DNA from: an uncultured bacterium
GTDB taxonomy: Bacteria; Cyanobacteriota; Vampirovibrionia; Gastranaerophilales; Gastranaerophilaceae
NCBI GenBank assembly: GCA_900553845.1
Contig: USEW01000001.1
Coordinates: forward strand, 1-45,349
Direction of reading: 5' to 3'
DNA: 45,349 bases
Shown here: positions 15,386 through 22,950 of the stretch, piece by piece
Layout: each line of letters opens with the position of its first letter
How positions within the stretch are numbered: the stretch's first letter is position 1
Program-made: the position numbers and the translations under genes
The notes under the pieces: model-generated
The model's input: the letters and a program-made list of their open reading frames with translations, nothing else
What the model was told of the DNA's origin: nothing
The model's database searches: none

Positions 15386-16939
15386 CTATTTTTTACTTAA
15401 AGTCAAAATGTTATTTGAGTCTTTATTTTTGATAAGTAGTCTTTTATTTTTATAGCAATACATAAAGTAAAAAACTACGCCCAACAACAGCCATATTGGA
15501 AATAGAACTGAAGATATCTCCAAAAATTTCATTGAATACAGCATCAATCCGCCGCTTAAAATTATACCCAATATTGGAAATAAAGGTGAAAAAGGAACTT
15601 TAAAAGGACGATGACGATTTGGTTCTGTTTTTCTTAAAATCAAAACAGCTATACAAACAATGATAAATGATGTGAAAGTTCCAAAATTGCACAATTCCGC
15701 CGACACTTTTAAATCCATAAATAAAGAGCCAATTATAACAAGTGTTCCACATAAATACGTTATAACATGGGGTGTATGAAATTTTGGATGTATTTTTTTT
15801 AAAAAAGGCGGCAAAAACCCATCCCGACTCATTGAATATATAATACGAGTAGTTCCTAATTGGTACACCATTATAACAGAGCTTAATCCGGTTAATGCAC
15901 CTATTGAAATTAATCCTGCAACCCAATTTTGATTTATATACATCATAGCTTTAGCAATTGGCGCATGGATATCAATCATAGTTTGCGGCATTATACCTGT
16001 TAAAACAAGCGCTACAAGAACATATATAGTAGTACAAATAAGCAAAGTTCCAAGAATACCTATTGGCAAATTCTTTTGCGGATTTTTTGTCTCCTCAGCA
16101 GCCGTTGATATTGCATCAAAACCAACATAAGCAAAGAAAATAATAAAGGCTCCCATTGTGATCGCTCCAAAACCATTTGGACAAAATGGCACCCAGTTAT
16201 GAGGTTTTACATAAAACATACCAACTCCAATAAATAGAAAAATAACAGCAAGTTTTACAAATACCATAAAACCCGCAACTTTAGTTGATTCTTTTACCCC
16301 GCGAACAAGTATTAGTGTCACAGCAACAAGCAGCAATATAGCTGGTAAGTTTATTGAAAAAGGTATTAAATTAAAAAGTTTTGGAATAACCAAATCAGGA
16401 TTCAAATTTGACTTTTGACATACTTCAACTGCGCTTCGATAGTCGTTAACAAGCCATATCGGAGGATTAAGCAACCAGTTTGGAAGGAATGGAAAACCTT
16501 TTAAAAATTGTAGAAAATAGTCAGTCCACGCACAAGCAATAGTAATATTTCCGACTGCATATTCAAGCATCAAAATCCAACCTACAATCCAGGCTGCAAA
16601 TTCTCCCATTGTTGCATAAGTATATGTATATGCACTTCCTGAAACTGGCATCATTGAGGCAAATTCGCAATAACAAAAAGCGGTAAATACACAAGCTATT
16701 GCGGCTAAAATCATTGACAAAACAACTGACGGTCCTGCTCCAAATTCTGGTGTTGAGCCAACAGCTGCAATACCAATAATTGTAAATATACCTGTTCCTA
16801 CAACAGCACCAATTCCTAATATTATTAAATCAAAAGCATTTAAATTTTTCTTTAATTTTGAATTATTTGACTCTTGTATAAATTCATCGGCTGTTTTTTT
16901 TGATAGTAAATTATTAATAAATTCTTTTATTTTTTTCAT
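15386..16939 (-). CDS. APC-family amino acid permease, copy 2
   Basis: An amino-acid/polyamine/organocation transporter of 517 residues with about 12 membrane helices, similar in plan to the YfnA/CAT group that imports amino acids by proton symport. Family features include GIGAVVGTGIFTIIG in helix 1, AYVGFDAISTAAEETKNPQKNLP in the helix 6-7 region and RKTEPNRHRPFKVPFSP in the C-terminal part. It overlaps the upstream permease by 4 bp (ATGA) and is clearly its paralogue. About 97 bp near 15594-15690 are nearly identical to the matching part of copy 1, suggesting recent gene conversion. The substrate is not readable. Confidence 0.9.
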   Translation of the reverse strand: MKKIKEFINNLLSKKTADEFIQESNNSKLKKNLNAFDLIILGIGAVVGTGIFTIIGIAAVGSTPEFGAGPSVVLSMILAAIACVFTAFCYCEFASMMPVSGSAYTYTYATMGEFAAWIVGWILMLEYAVGNITIACAWTDYFLQFLKGFPFLPNWLLNPPIWLVNDYRSAVEVCQKSNLNPDLVIPKLFNLIPFSINLPAILLLVAVTLILVRGVKESTKVAGFMVFVKLAVIFLFIGVGMFYVKPHNWVPFCPNGFGAITMGAFIIFFAYVGFDAISTAAEETKNPQKNLPIGILGTLLICTTIYVLVALVLTGIMPQTMIDIHAPIAKAMMYINQNWVAGLISIGALTGLSSVIMVYQLGTTRIIYSMSRDGFLPPFLKKIHPKFHTPHVITYLCGTLVIIGSLFMDLKVSAELCNFGTFTSFIIVCIAVLILRKTEPNRHRPFKVPFSPLFPILGIILSGGLMLYSMKFLEISSVLFPIWLLLGVVFYFMYCYKNKRLLIKNKDSNNILTLSKK

Positions 16940-18498
16940 ACTTTTGACTCTATTTCGTTAATCTTTTGGTTATCATTTCCGTCTTTCAGTTTATTAAGTT
17001 CATTTTTACGATTAACCTGATAACCGTAACTAAAATATATTAACGCTCCAAATACAAGCCAAATTGGGAAAAGCAATCTAGAAGTTGTCAAAAATTTCAT
17101 TGAATAAAGCATTAAACCAGAACAACACACTATACCTAAAATAGGGAATAAAGGTGAAAAGGGAACTTTAAAAGGACGATGACGATTTGGTTCTGTTTTT
17201 CTTAAAATCAAAACAGCAACACAAACAATGATAAATGATGTGAAAGTTCCAAAATTGCACATTTCAGCCGCTATATTAATATTAAAAAATAATGATCCGA
17301 AAATTATACAAGTACCCACAAATATAGTTATAACATGAGGAGTTTTATATTTGCTATGCACTTTTTGAAAAATAGCAGGTAAAAAATTATCCCGGCTCAT
17401 AGCATACAAAACACGAGTTGTAGCAAGATATAAAACAAGTAATACAGAAGATAGCCCTGTTAAAGCGCCCAAAGAAATAAGTCCTGCAACCCAGTTTTGT
17501 CCGACAAGTCTCATAACATGAGCTATTGGAGCGTGAAGATCTATTTGATTTGTCGGTATCATACCTGTTAGAACAAGCGCTACAAGAACGTAAATAATTG
17601 TACAACATAATAATGATCCAATAATGCCTATTGGCAAATCTTTTTGAGGGTTTTTAGCTTCTTCGGCTGTTGTAGCAATGGCATCAAAGCCTATATAAGC
17701 AAAGAAAATGATAAATGCACCCATAAATATACCGCTAAATCCGTTTGGTGCAAATGGCACCCAGTTTTCAGGCTTCACATAAAAAGCACCTGTAATAACA
17801 AACATCATTATAACGCTTATTTTTATAAGCACCATAAGTGAAGCCATTTTTGTCGACTCTTTTATACCTTTAACTAAAATACACATCAATACTATAGCCA
17901 TTAATATTCCAGGAAGATTTAATGAAATTGGAATAGCGCCCAAATGAGGTATTTCATCAAAAGGATTTAACCCATTTTTTTCACAAAAAGCAAAAGCACT
18001 TTGATAGTCACTTATAAGCCAAATTGGCGGGTTTGTTATAAATTGTGGCAGAAAATGGAAACCTTTTAGGAACTGAATAAGATAACCTGTCCAGGCACTT
18101 GCTACAGCAATAAATCCAATAGCATATTCAAGAAGAAGCACCCAGCCGACAATCCAGGCTGCAAATTCTCCCATTGTTGCATATGTATACGTGTATGCGC
18201 TTCCCGCTACGGGTATCATTGAGGCAAATTCTGAATAACATAAAGCTGAAAAAATACAAGCTATTGAAGCAATAACCATTGAAATAACCAGCGCTGGACC
18301 GGCACCAGGTCCTTGAGCGCCACCAGCTGCTGCTATACCAACAACCGTGAAGATTCCTGAACCTATAATAGCTCCTACACCTAACATTACTAAGTCAAAT
18401 GCTGTTAATGTTTTGTTTAAACCTGCTTTTTTGGCATTTTCTATCATTTCGTCAGGATTTTTTATTTTAGTAATATTTTTAAATAAATTTTTCAACAA
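16936..18498 (-). CDS. APC-family amino acid permease, copy 1
   Basis: A 520-residue paralogue of the next gene with the same 12-helix plan: GVGAIIGSGIFTVVGIAAAGG, AYIGFDAIATTAEEAKNPQKDLP and RKTEPNRHRPFKVPFSPLFP. Translation appears to begin at TTG 18498, because the N-terminus from there (MLKNLFKNITKIKNPDEMI) aligns with copy 2 and the next ATG would remove the first 17 residues. It lies 34 bp after glyQ on the same strand, so glyQ and both permeases probably share a transcript. Pairing a glycyl-tRNA synthetase subunit with amino-acid importers is suggestive but does not fix the substrate. Confidence 0.9.
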   Translation of the reverse strand: MLKNLFKNITKIKNPDEMIENAKKAGLNKTLTAFDLVMLGVGAIIGSGIFTVVGIAAAGGAQGPGAGPALVISMVIASIACIFSALCYSEFASMIPVAGSAYTYTYATMGEFAAWIVGWVLLLEYAIGFIAVASAWTGYLIQFLKGFHFLPQFITNPPIWLISDYQSAFAFCEKNGLNPFDEIPHLGAIPISLNLPGILMAIVLMCILVKGIKESTKMASLMVLIKISVIMMFVITGAFYVKPENWVPFAPNGFSGIFMGAFIIFFAYIGFDAIATTAEEAKNPQKDLPIGIIGSLLCCTIIYVLVALVLTGMIPTNQIDLHAPIAHVMRLVGQNWVAGLISLGALTGLSSVLLVLYLATTRVLYAMSRDNFLPAIFQKVHSKYKTPHVITIFVGTCIIFGSLFFNINIAAEMCNFGTFTSFIIVCVAVLILRKTEPNRHRPFKVPFSPLFPILGIVCCSGLMLYSMKFLTTSRLLFPIWLVFGALIYFSYGYQVNRKNELNKLKDGNDNQKINEIESKV

Positions 18499-18532
18499 TA
18501 GCTTATCTCACTTTCTTATTATTAACTTTAGC

Positions 18533-19411
18533 TTACGCTTTTTTTATTAAAGGATATCCTAATTCTTCTCTTTGTTTCACATATAATTTTGCAACACTTG
18601 ATGCCATTTTACGAACACGGTTTATATAATTTATTCTCTCATCTTTACTTATTACCCCACGAGCATCAAGCAGGTTAAAGGTATGAGAACATTTTAAAGT
18701 GTAATCGTATGAAGGCAAAACAAGATTTGCATTTACACAGGAATTAACTTCGTTTTCATACAAATCAAACATCTGAAATAAGCTTTTTGCATTTGACACT
18801 TCAAAATTATACTTTGATTGTTCAATTTCGTTTTGTAAGTATATTTCACCATATTTTATACTTTTATTCCACATAACATCAAAAACAGAATTCACATTTT
18901 GTAAATACATAGCAATACGCTCAAGCCCATAGGTAAGTTCAAGCGCAACAGGTTTTATTTCAAGCCCGCCTACTTGTTGGAAATATGTAAACTGGGTTAT
19001 TTCCATACCGTCAAGCCAAACTTCCCAACCTACGCCTGCTGCACCAAGCGTTGGTGATTCCCAATTATCTTCAACAAAGCGAACATCATGTTTTGATAAA
19101 TCAATCCCCATCGCTTTTAAAGAATCTAAATATAATTCTTGCGCATTATCAGGTGAAGGTTTTAAAATAACCTGATATTGAAAATAATGTCCCAAACGAT
19201 TTGGATTCTCGCCATATCTTGCATCTGTTGGTCTTCTGCATGGTTCCACCATTGCTGTATTCCAAGGCTCAGGTCCAAGTGAACGCAAAAAAGTTGCCGG
19301 GTTCATTGTGCTTGCACCTTTTTCAATATCATAAGGTTGCTGGATTATACAGCCATAATCACTCCAGTATTTTGACAAGTTTAATATTAATTCCTGAAAA
19401 GTTAATGCCAT
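18533..19411 (-). CDS. glyQ: Glycyl-tRNA synthetase alpha subunit
   Basis: GlyQ is the catalytic subunit of the bacterial alpha2beta2 glycyl-tRNA synthetase. The 292 residues match the usual length and begin MALTFQELILNLSKYWSDYGC, followed by the family blocks GASTMNPATFLRSLGPEPW, EPCRRPTDARYGENPNRLGHYFQYQV and GVGWEVWLDGMEITQFTYFQQ. The ATG at 19411 was chosen over an upstream in-frame start because GGGAAT lies directly before it and the protein then fits the family. The beta subunit gene glyS is not in the window. The last codons (GCG TAA) lie in AAAGCGTAAGCTAAAG, similar to the block at the peptidase stop (7925). Confidence 0.95.
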   Translation of the reverse strand: MALTFQELILNLSKYWSDYGCIIQQPYDIEKGASTMNPATFLRSLGPEPWNTAMVEPCRRPTDARYGENPNRLGHYFQYQVILKPSPDNAQELYLDSLKAMGIDLSKHDVRFVEDNWESPTLGAAGVGWEVWLDGMEITQFTYFQQVGGLEIKPVALELTYGLERIAMYLQNVNSVFDVMWNKSIKYGEIYLQNEIEQSKYNFEVSNAKSLFQMFDLYENEVNSCVNANLVLPSYDYTLKCSHTFNLLDARGVISKDERINYINRVRKMASSVAKLYVKQREELGYPLIKKA

Positions 19412-19727
19412 TTTTATTCCCACTTTAATTTTTATTTTTACAATACATCTTATTTTATTACAAATACACAATTTTTCAAATTAATTTTATAAACTTTGTT
19501 ACGAAACTTGAAATCTATAAAAAACTTATTGATCTAATTTTATTAAAGATTTGATTAAGCGGCAATATAATTGGAATAATACAAGTATGGAAAATATTAT
19601 ACAGAAAAATTAAAAAATGCTTGAATATATTATTCTCGGAATTTAATTTTTTGCAATGTTTATTTTATTAATGAAGGTTAGTCGTTCATTTTCAAAAAAT
19701 AGTTCCTAGTTTTTAAAACTAATATTT
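19412..19727. other. Noncoding stretch between the YitT gene and glyQ
   Basis: About 316 bp of AT-rich DNA. It holds the glyQ promoter (19452-19479) and a weak hairpin at 19707-19721 (TAGTTTTTAAAACTA) just past the YitT stop, followed on the minus strand by a T-rich run, possibly a poor terminator. No other gene or RNA is evident. Confidence 0.6.
19452..19479 (-). promoter_or_regulatory. Candidate promoter of the glyQ-permease operon
   Basis: On the minus strand TTGAAA (19479-19474) and TAAAAT (19457-19452) are 16 bp apart, each one base off the sigma-70 consensus. The predicted start would leave a leader of about 35 nt before glyQ at 19411. Confidence 0.5.
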
Positions 19728-20558
19728 CTAAGCTTTTTTTCTATATCTTTTTCCTTCAAACTCATGAACATTTTCAACAGCTATAAAAGCATTTTCATCA
19801 ATTTCATGAACAAGAGATTTTAGTTTAACAAGTTCCATACGTGAAATAACACAATATACAATACGTTTAGCTTTACCTGTATAACCACCTTCTGCATCAA
19901 TATAAGTTACGCCTTTGTCCAGTTCTTTTAACAAAGCATCGCCTATTAACTTCGAATAGTCCGTTACAATAAAAACAGACTTAGCTTCATTAAACCCGTC
20001 AATAGCCATATCAATAACTCGATAAACAATAAAATAAGTCAATATTGAATACATTGCACGGTCAAAACCATATAAAAAACCTGAAAGCGTATAAATAAAT
20101 ATATTAATACACATAATAATTTCACCAACCGAATAACCTATTTTTTTTGTTAACCGGATAGCAATAATTTCAGTTCCATCAACAGCTGCCTGACTTTTAA
20201 GTATCAATCCAACACCTAAACCCAAAATTATTCCACCAAAAACAGTTGCCAAAATGGCATCATTAGTTGCAACGTGATGATGAAATAATGACAATGACAA
20301 AGATAGCATGCTTATTGCCCAAAAGGTATTAATGACAAATCTTTTTCCAAACCGTTGAAGTGCCAAAAATATAAAAGGCAGGTTTAAACAAAATGTAAAA
20401 AGCCCCAAAGGGTATTTTGTTATCGTACTTAACATCATTGAAATACCAACAATCCCGCCATCAATAATTTTATTTGGAACCAAAAAACACTCAAGCGAAA
20501 AAGCTGCTAATGCTGCACCTATTGATATTACAATTAAATTTTTCAAAAACTTTATCAT
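19728..20558 (-). CDS. YitT-family membrane protein
   Basis: A 276-residue integral membrane protein with about five N-terminal helices (residues about 1-180; GAALAAFSLECFLVPNKIIDGGIVGIS is typical of the YitT start) and a cytoplasmic C-terminal DUF2179 domain (about 190-275; KSVFIVTDYSKLIGDALLKEL, GVTYIDAEGGYTG, VHEIDENAFIAVENVHEFEG). The biochemical role of this family is not established. The ATG at 20558 is preferred over a GTG at 20576 because MIKFLKNL is the natural amphipathic start; no clear RBS is visible. It is divergent from trpS. Confidence 0.88.
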   Translation of the reverse strand: MIKFLKNLIVISIGAALAAFSLECFLVPNKIIDGGIVGISMMLSTITKYPLGLFTFCLNLPFIFLALQRFGKRFVINTFWAISMLSLSLSLFHHHVATNDAILATVFGGIILGLGVGLILKSQAAVDGTEIIAIRLTKKIGYSVGEIIMCINIFIYTLSGFLYGFDRAMYSILTYFIVYRVIDMAIDGFNEAKSVFIVTDYSKLIGDALLKELDKGVTYIDAEGGYTGKAKRIVYCVISRMELVKLKSLVHEIDENAFIAVENVHEFEGKRYRKKA

Positions 20559-20636
20559 AAAAAAATTATACACCAAATTTATATCCGTTGTATAATATTA
20601 ATAGCGGATATTTAATATTTGAAGGTAAAAAATTTA

Positions 20637-21647
20637 ATGAAACAAAAACTTATGTCAGGTATGCGTCCAACAGGTAAACTACATTTAGGACACTTTATAG
20701 GCGTTTTATCAAATTGGGTTAATCTCCAAAACAATTATGAGTGCTTCTTTGGTGTTGCGGATTTACATGCTTTGACTACTAAATATGACAACACAGAAGA
20801 TTTACAACAAAATATTATGGATGTTGTCATGGATTGGATAAGTTGTGGGATTGACCCAAATGTTTCAACTATATATGTACAATCAAAAATACCTCAGGTA
20901 TGTCAGCTTCATGTACTTTTAAGTATGATTACACCTCAAAATTGGGTAGAACGCGATCCAACCTTAAAAGATATGGCTAAAATACTTAGAGATAAATCTG
21001 AAAACACATCCTCCATAAGCTATGGACTTATGGGATATCCTGTTTTAATGTCAACGGATATTCTGATTTTTAACGCACAATATGTTCCAGTAGGAATTGA
21101 CCAGGTTGCACATATTGAAATTACACGTGATATTGCAAGACGATTTAATAACATTTATAATACTGATTTTTTTATTGAACCCAAACCGCTTTTAACGCAT
21201 GTACCAATGCTTTTAGGTGTCGATGGTCAAAAAATGGGAAAATCATTCAATAATGATATTAAAATTTCCGATGATGAAAAAACTACAGAAGAAAAAATAC
21301 TAAAAGCAATAACTGACCCAAACCGCATCAGAAAAACAGACTGTGGTAATGTTCAGAACTGTCAGGTTGCTTTTAAATATTATGAAGCATTTGCAAAAGA
21401 TAACTTTGAATTAATAAATCAAATAAAATATGAATGTCAAAATGCTCAAATTGGTTGCCAAGATTGCAAAAAAAGACTTGCTTGCTTAATTAACCAAAAA
21501 TTTGAACCAATTCGTCAAAAACGAACTGAACTGGTCTCAAATCAAGATACAATTAAACAAATTATTGAGGAAGGTAGCAAAAAAGTCCAGAGTGAAAACC
21601 AAAAAATATTGGATAAAGTTAATGAAATTATGCATATGTATAAATAA
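20637..21647 (+). CDS. trpS: Tryptophanyl-tRNA synthetase, Fe-S-type cysteine motif
   Basis: Charges tRNA-Trp with tryptophan. The 336-residue class I synthetase has GMRPTGKLHLGHFIG at 8-22 (HIGH equivalent HLGH at 16-19), GYPVLMSTDILIF, YVPVGIDQVAHIE and the KMSKS equivalent KMGKS near 198-202. In the C-terminal domain, four cysteines at about 242, 267, 274 and 277 give C-x24-C-x6-C-x2-C, close to the C-x22-C-x6-C-x2-C motif that holds a [4Fe-4S] cluster in Thermotoga maritima TrpRS. The ATG at 20637 follows GAAGGT by about 11 nt; an upstream in-frame TTG at 20619 lies before that RBS and is rejected. A TATAAT at 20591-20596 may be the -10 box. Confidence 0.95.
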   Translation: MKQKLMSGMRPTGKLHLGHFIGVLSNWVNLQNNYECFFGVADLHALTTKYDNTEDLQQNIMDVVMDWISCGIDPNVSTIYVQSKIPQVCQLHVLLSMITPQNWVERDPTLKDMAKILRDKSENTSSISYGLMGYPVLMSTDILIFNAQYVPVGIDQVAHIEITRDIARRFNNIYNTDFFIEPKPLLTHVPMLLGVDGQKMGKSFNNDIKISDDEKTTEEKILKAITDPNRIRKTDCGNVQNCQVAFKYYEAFAKDNFELINQIKYECQNAQIGCQDCKKRLACLINQKFEPIRQKRTELVSNQDTIKQIIEEGSKKVQSENQKILDKVNEIMHMYK

Positions 21648-21649
21648 AA

Positions 21650-21997
21650 CTATTTTTTAAATATAAAAAAGACTGCAATAACTATAAATACAAAACCAAC
21701 TAAATAATTCCATTTAAACTCTTCTTTCAAATAAAACACTGAAAAAATACTAAAAACAACTAAAGTTATAACTTCCTGTAATGTTTTTAATTGTGCAGCA
21801 CTAAAAAACTCATGCCCGATACGATTGGCAGGAACCTGAAAACAATATTCAACAAATGCTATAAGCCAACTTATCAAAACTACTATAAAAAGAGGAGACG
21901 ATTTATATTTTAAATGTCCATACCAGGCAAATGTCATGAATATATTTGAAATTGTTAATAATATTATTGGAATTATTTGTTTTATCATATACTTCAT
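21650..21997 (-). CDS. Small DMT-superfamily membrane protein (DUF486-like)
   Basis: A 115-residue protein with four membrane helices and the DUF486 hallmarks FMTFAWYGHLKY, SWLIAFVEYCFQVPANRIGHEFFSAAQLKTLQE and VFYLKEEFKWNYLVGF. The group resembles half-size drug/metabolite transporters that act as dimers, but no substrate is established. It converges on trpS with two bases between the stops. No obvious ribosome binding site precedes the ATG at 21997. Confidence 0.85.
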   Translation of the reverse strand: MKYMIKQIIPIILLTISNIFMTFAWYGHLKYKSSPLFIVVLISWLIAFVEYCFQVPANRIGHEFFSAAQLKTLQEVITLVVFSIFSVFYLKEEFKWNYLVGFVFIVIAVFFIFKK

Positions 21998-22026
21998 TAT
22001 ATATCAAAAACAAATTTTTTTTTACA

Positions 22027-22245
22027 CTATTTTGCAATTAACATTTCATCTATACTTTTATCAACAATTTTAGCAAGCTTTACAGCATTACATAATGAAA
22101 TATTGTGTTTTGCATTTTCAACATTGCTAATATATGAAATACTAAAACCAGTTTTAAATGCAACATCTTCTTGTGATAGTTTTAGCCTAAGTCTCTCGAT
22201 CTTGAAATTAAATCCAAAAGTTTGTAATAATTCTATATCGTTCAT
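22027..22245 (-). CDS. Small XRE-family helix-turn-helix regulator
   Basis: The 72-residue protein is nearly all one Cro/CI-type HTH: FKIERLRLKLSQEDVAFKTGFSISYISNVENAKHNISLCNAVKLAKIVDKSIDEML, with the SQEDVA and SISYISNVE helices at about 24-45. It probably binds an operator as a dimer; the target is unknown. It is the last ordinary gene before the foreign island, and could be host or island property. It lies 29 bp upstream of the DUF486-like gene on the same strand. Confidence 0.8.
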   Translation of the reverse strand: MNDIELLQTFGFNFKIERLRLKLSQEDVAFKTGFSISYISNVENAKHNISLCNAVKLAKIVDKSIDEMLIAK

Positions 22246-22343
22246 AATACTAGTTTATGGTCTTAAATACAAATCTTCCATAATCTAAAGTAGAATAATT
22301 TGAACTATAGTACAATTTTGCTATATATTTTTTAATAATAAAA

Positions 22344-22366
22344 AAAGAGTCTACAATAGACTCTTT
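22344..22366 (-). terminator. Orphan intrinsic terminator at the left island edge
   Basis: A perfect 9-bp stem (AAAGAGTCT, 22344-22352, with 22358-22366) and a 5-nt loop are followed on the minus strand by seven T. No minus-strand gene lies directly upstream. The bases next to it, read on the minus strand as CCACCATTTAAA, resemble the tRNA-Asp end GCCATTTAAA plus its terminator at 41591-41624, so it may be a leftover from a tRNA 3' end or integration site. Confidence 0.65.
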
Positions 22367-22643
22367 AAATGGTGGAAAGAATGCGTCTTATATCGAACCA
22401 TACATACGGACACTGAAAGAACAGTTGGCTAGCGAATGCAGTACAAAACTGATATATATGTTGAACCAGTGGGCATTAAGGAAAGCTGCTTAAATTCACT
22501 TTCTAATATCTATTGTTCAGCAAACACATGCACCACAACTACACCACACACAACAAAAACACTTTATTAGCACAACCCCAAAATCATATCATGTCAGTTT
22601 GGTGAATAAACACATCATTTGTTATTTTTTGACTGTATGCTTT

Positions 22644-22713
22644 CCGCTGGTACTGTGCTGGTGATACAGTGCGTAGCGGAGCGTAGCACGAGCGTTAGCG
22701 AGCTTGCTGTATC
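22644..22713. repeat. Overlapping inverted repeats, mutually exclusive hairpins
   Basis: CCGCT (22644-22648) pairs with AGCGG (22675-22679) and ACTGT (22652-22656) with ACAGT (22666-22670). Alternatively GATACAG (22663-22669) pairs with CTGTATC (22707-22713). The words AGCGGAGCGTAGC and GAGCGTTAGCGAGC give short direct repeats. Such structure is common near origins of transfer or recombination sites, but nothing here identifies one. Confidence 0.5.
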
Positions 22714-22932
22714 CCGAATGCAGAAGTCCGAGCTGAAAAGGGAAAAGTACGGAAACATAAATGAAAACAGAAATAATAAATGCAATTCTAAAAGCAGCTC
22801 CCAGAGCGGGGTAGAAACAATTTTACCTTTTTATGGTTAAAAGTTATACCATGCAAACAGTAAAAACCTGGTCAAGGCAGCGTGAGTGGCCTCTCGTGGA
22901 ATGTTTAATATAATCTACTGATGTAATTTTTA

Positions 22933-22941
22933 TGCTATAAT
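22933..22941 (+). promoter_or_regulatory. Extended -10 promoter of the helicase pseudogene
   Basis: TGC TATAAT (22933-22941) is an extended -10 element; no good -35 is seen 17 bp upstream. It lies 10 bp before the ATG at 22951. It would drive the defence cassette. Confidence 0.45.
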
Positions 22942-22950
22942 TAACGCAAG

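Larger units (their letters stand above)
22246..22950. other. Gene-poor left end of the island
   Basis: About 700 bp without a convincing gene. It contains a minus-strand terminator hairpin (22344-22366), a stretch (22367-22500) open in one plus frame to a TAA at 22491-22493 but with no start or family match, and a CA/AC-rich stretch (22520-22570). An inverted-repeat-rich block (22644-22713) with many GCGTAGC and GAGCG-like words follows, then the helicase promoter. A 73-codon frame at 22619-22840 overlaps the inverted repeats and has no RBS, so I do not call it. Confidence 0.6.

Noticed and set aside
22300..22327. Promoter TTGAAC-16-TATATA on the plus strand entering the island
   Set aside because: The boxes fit moderately, but a hairpin follows at once and no plus-strand gene starts nearby.
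22367..22500. tRNA or tmRNA gene on the minus strand
   Set aside because: A CCACCA end and GGTTCGA occur, but the T stem does not pair, no matching 5' acceptor is found and no tag frame is on that strand.
22619..22840. 73-codon frame as a gene
   Set aside because: It overlaps strong inverted repeats, has no RBS and shows no family pattern; probably accidental.
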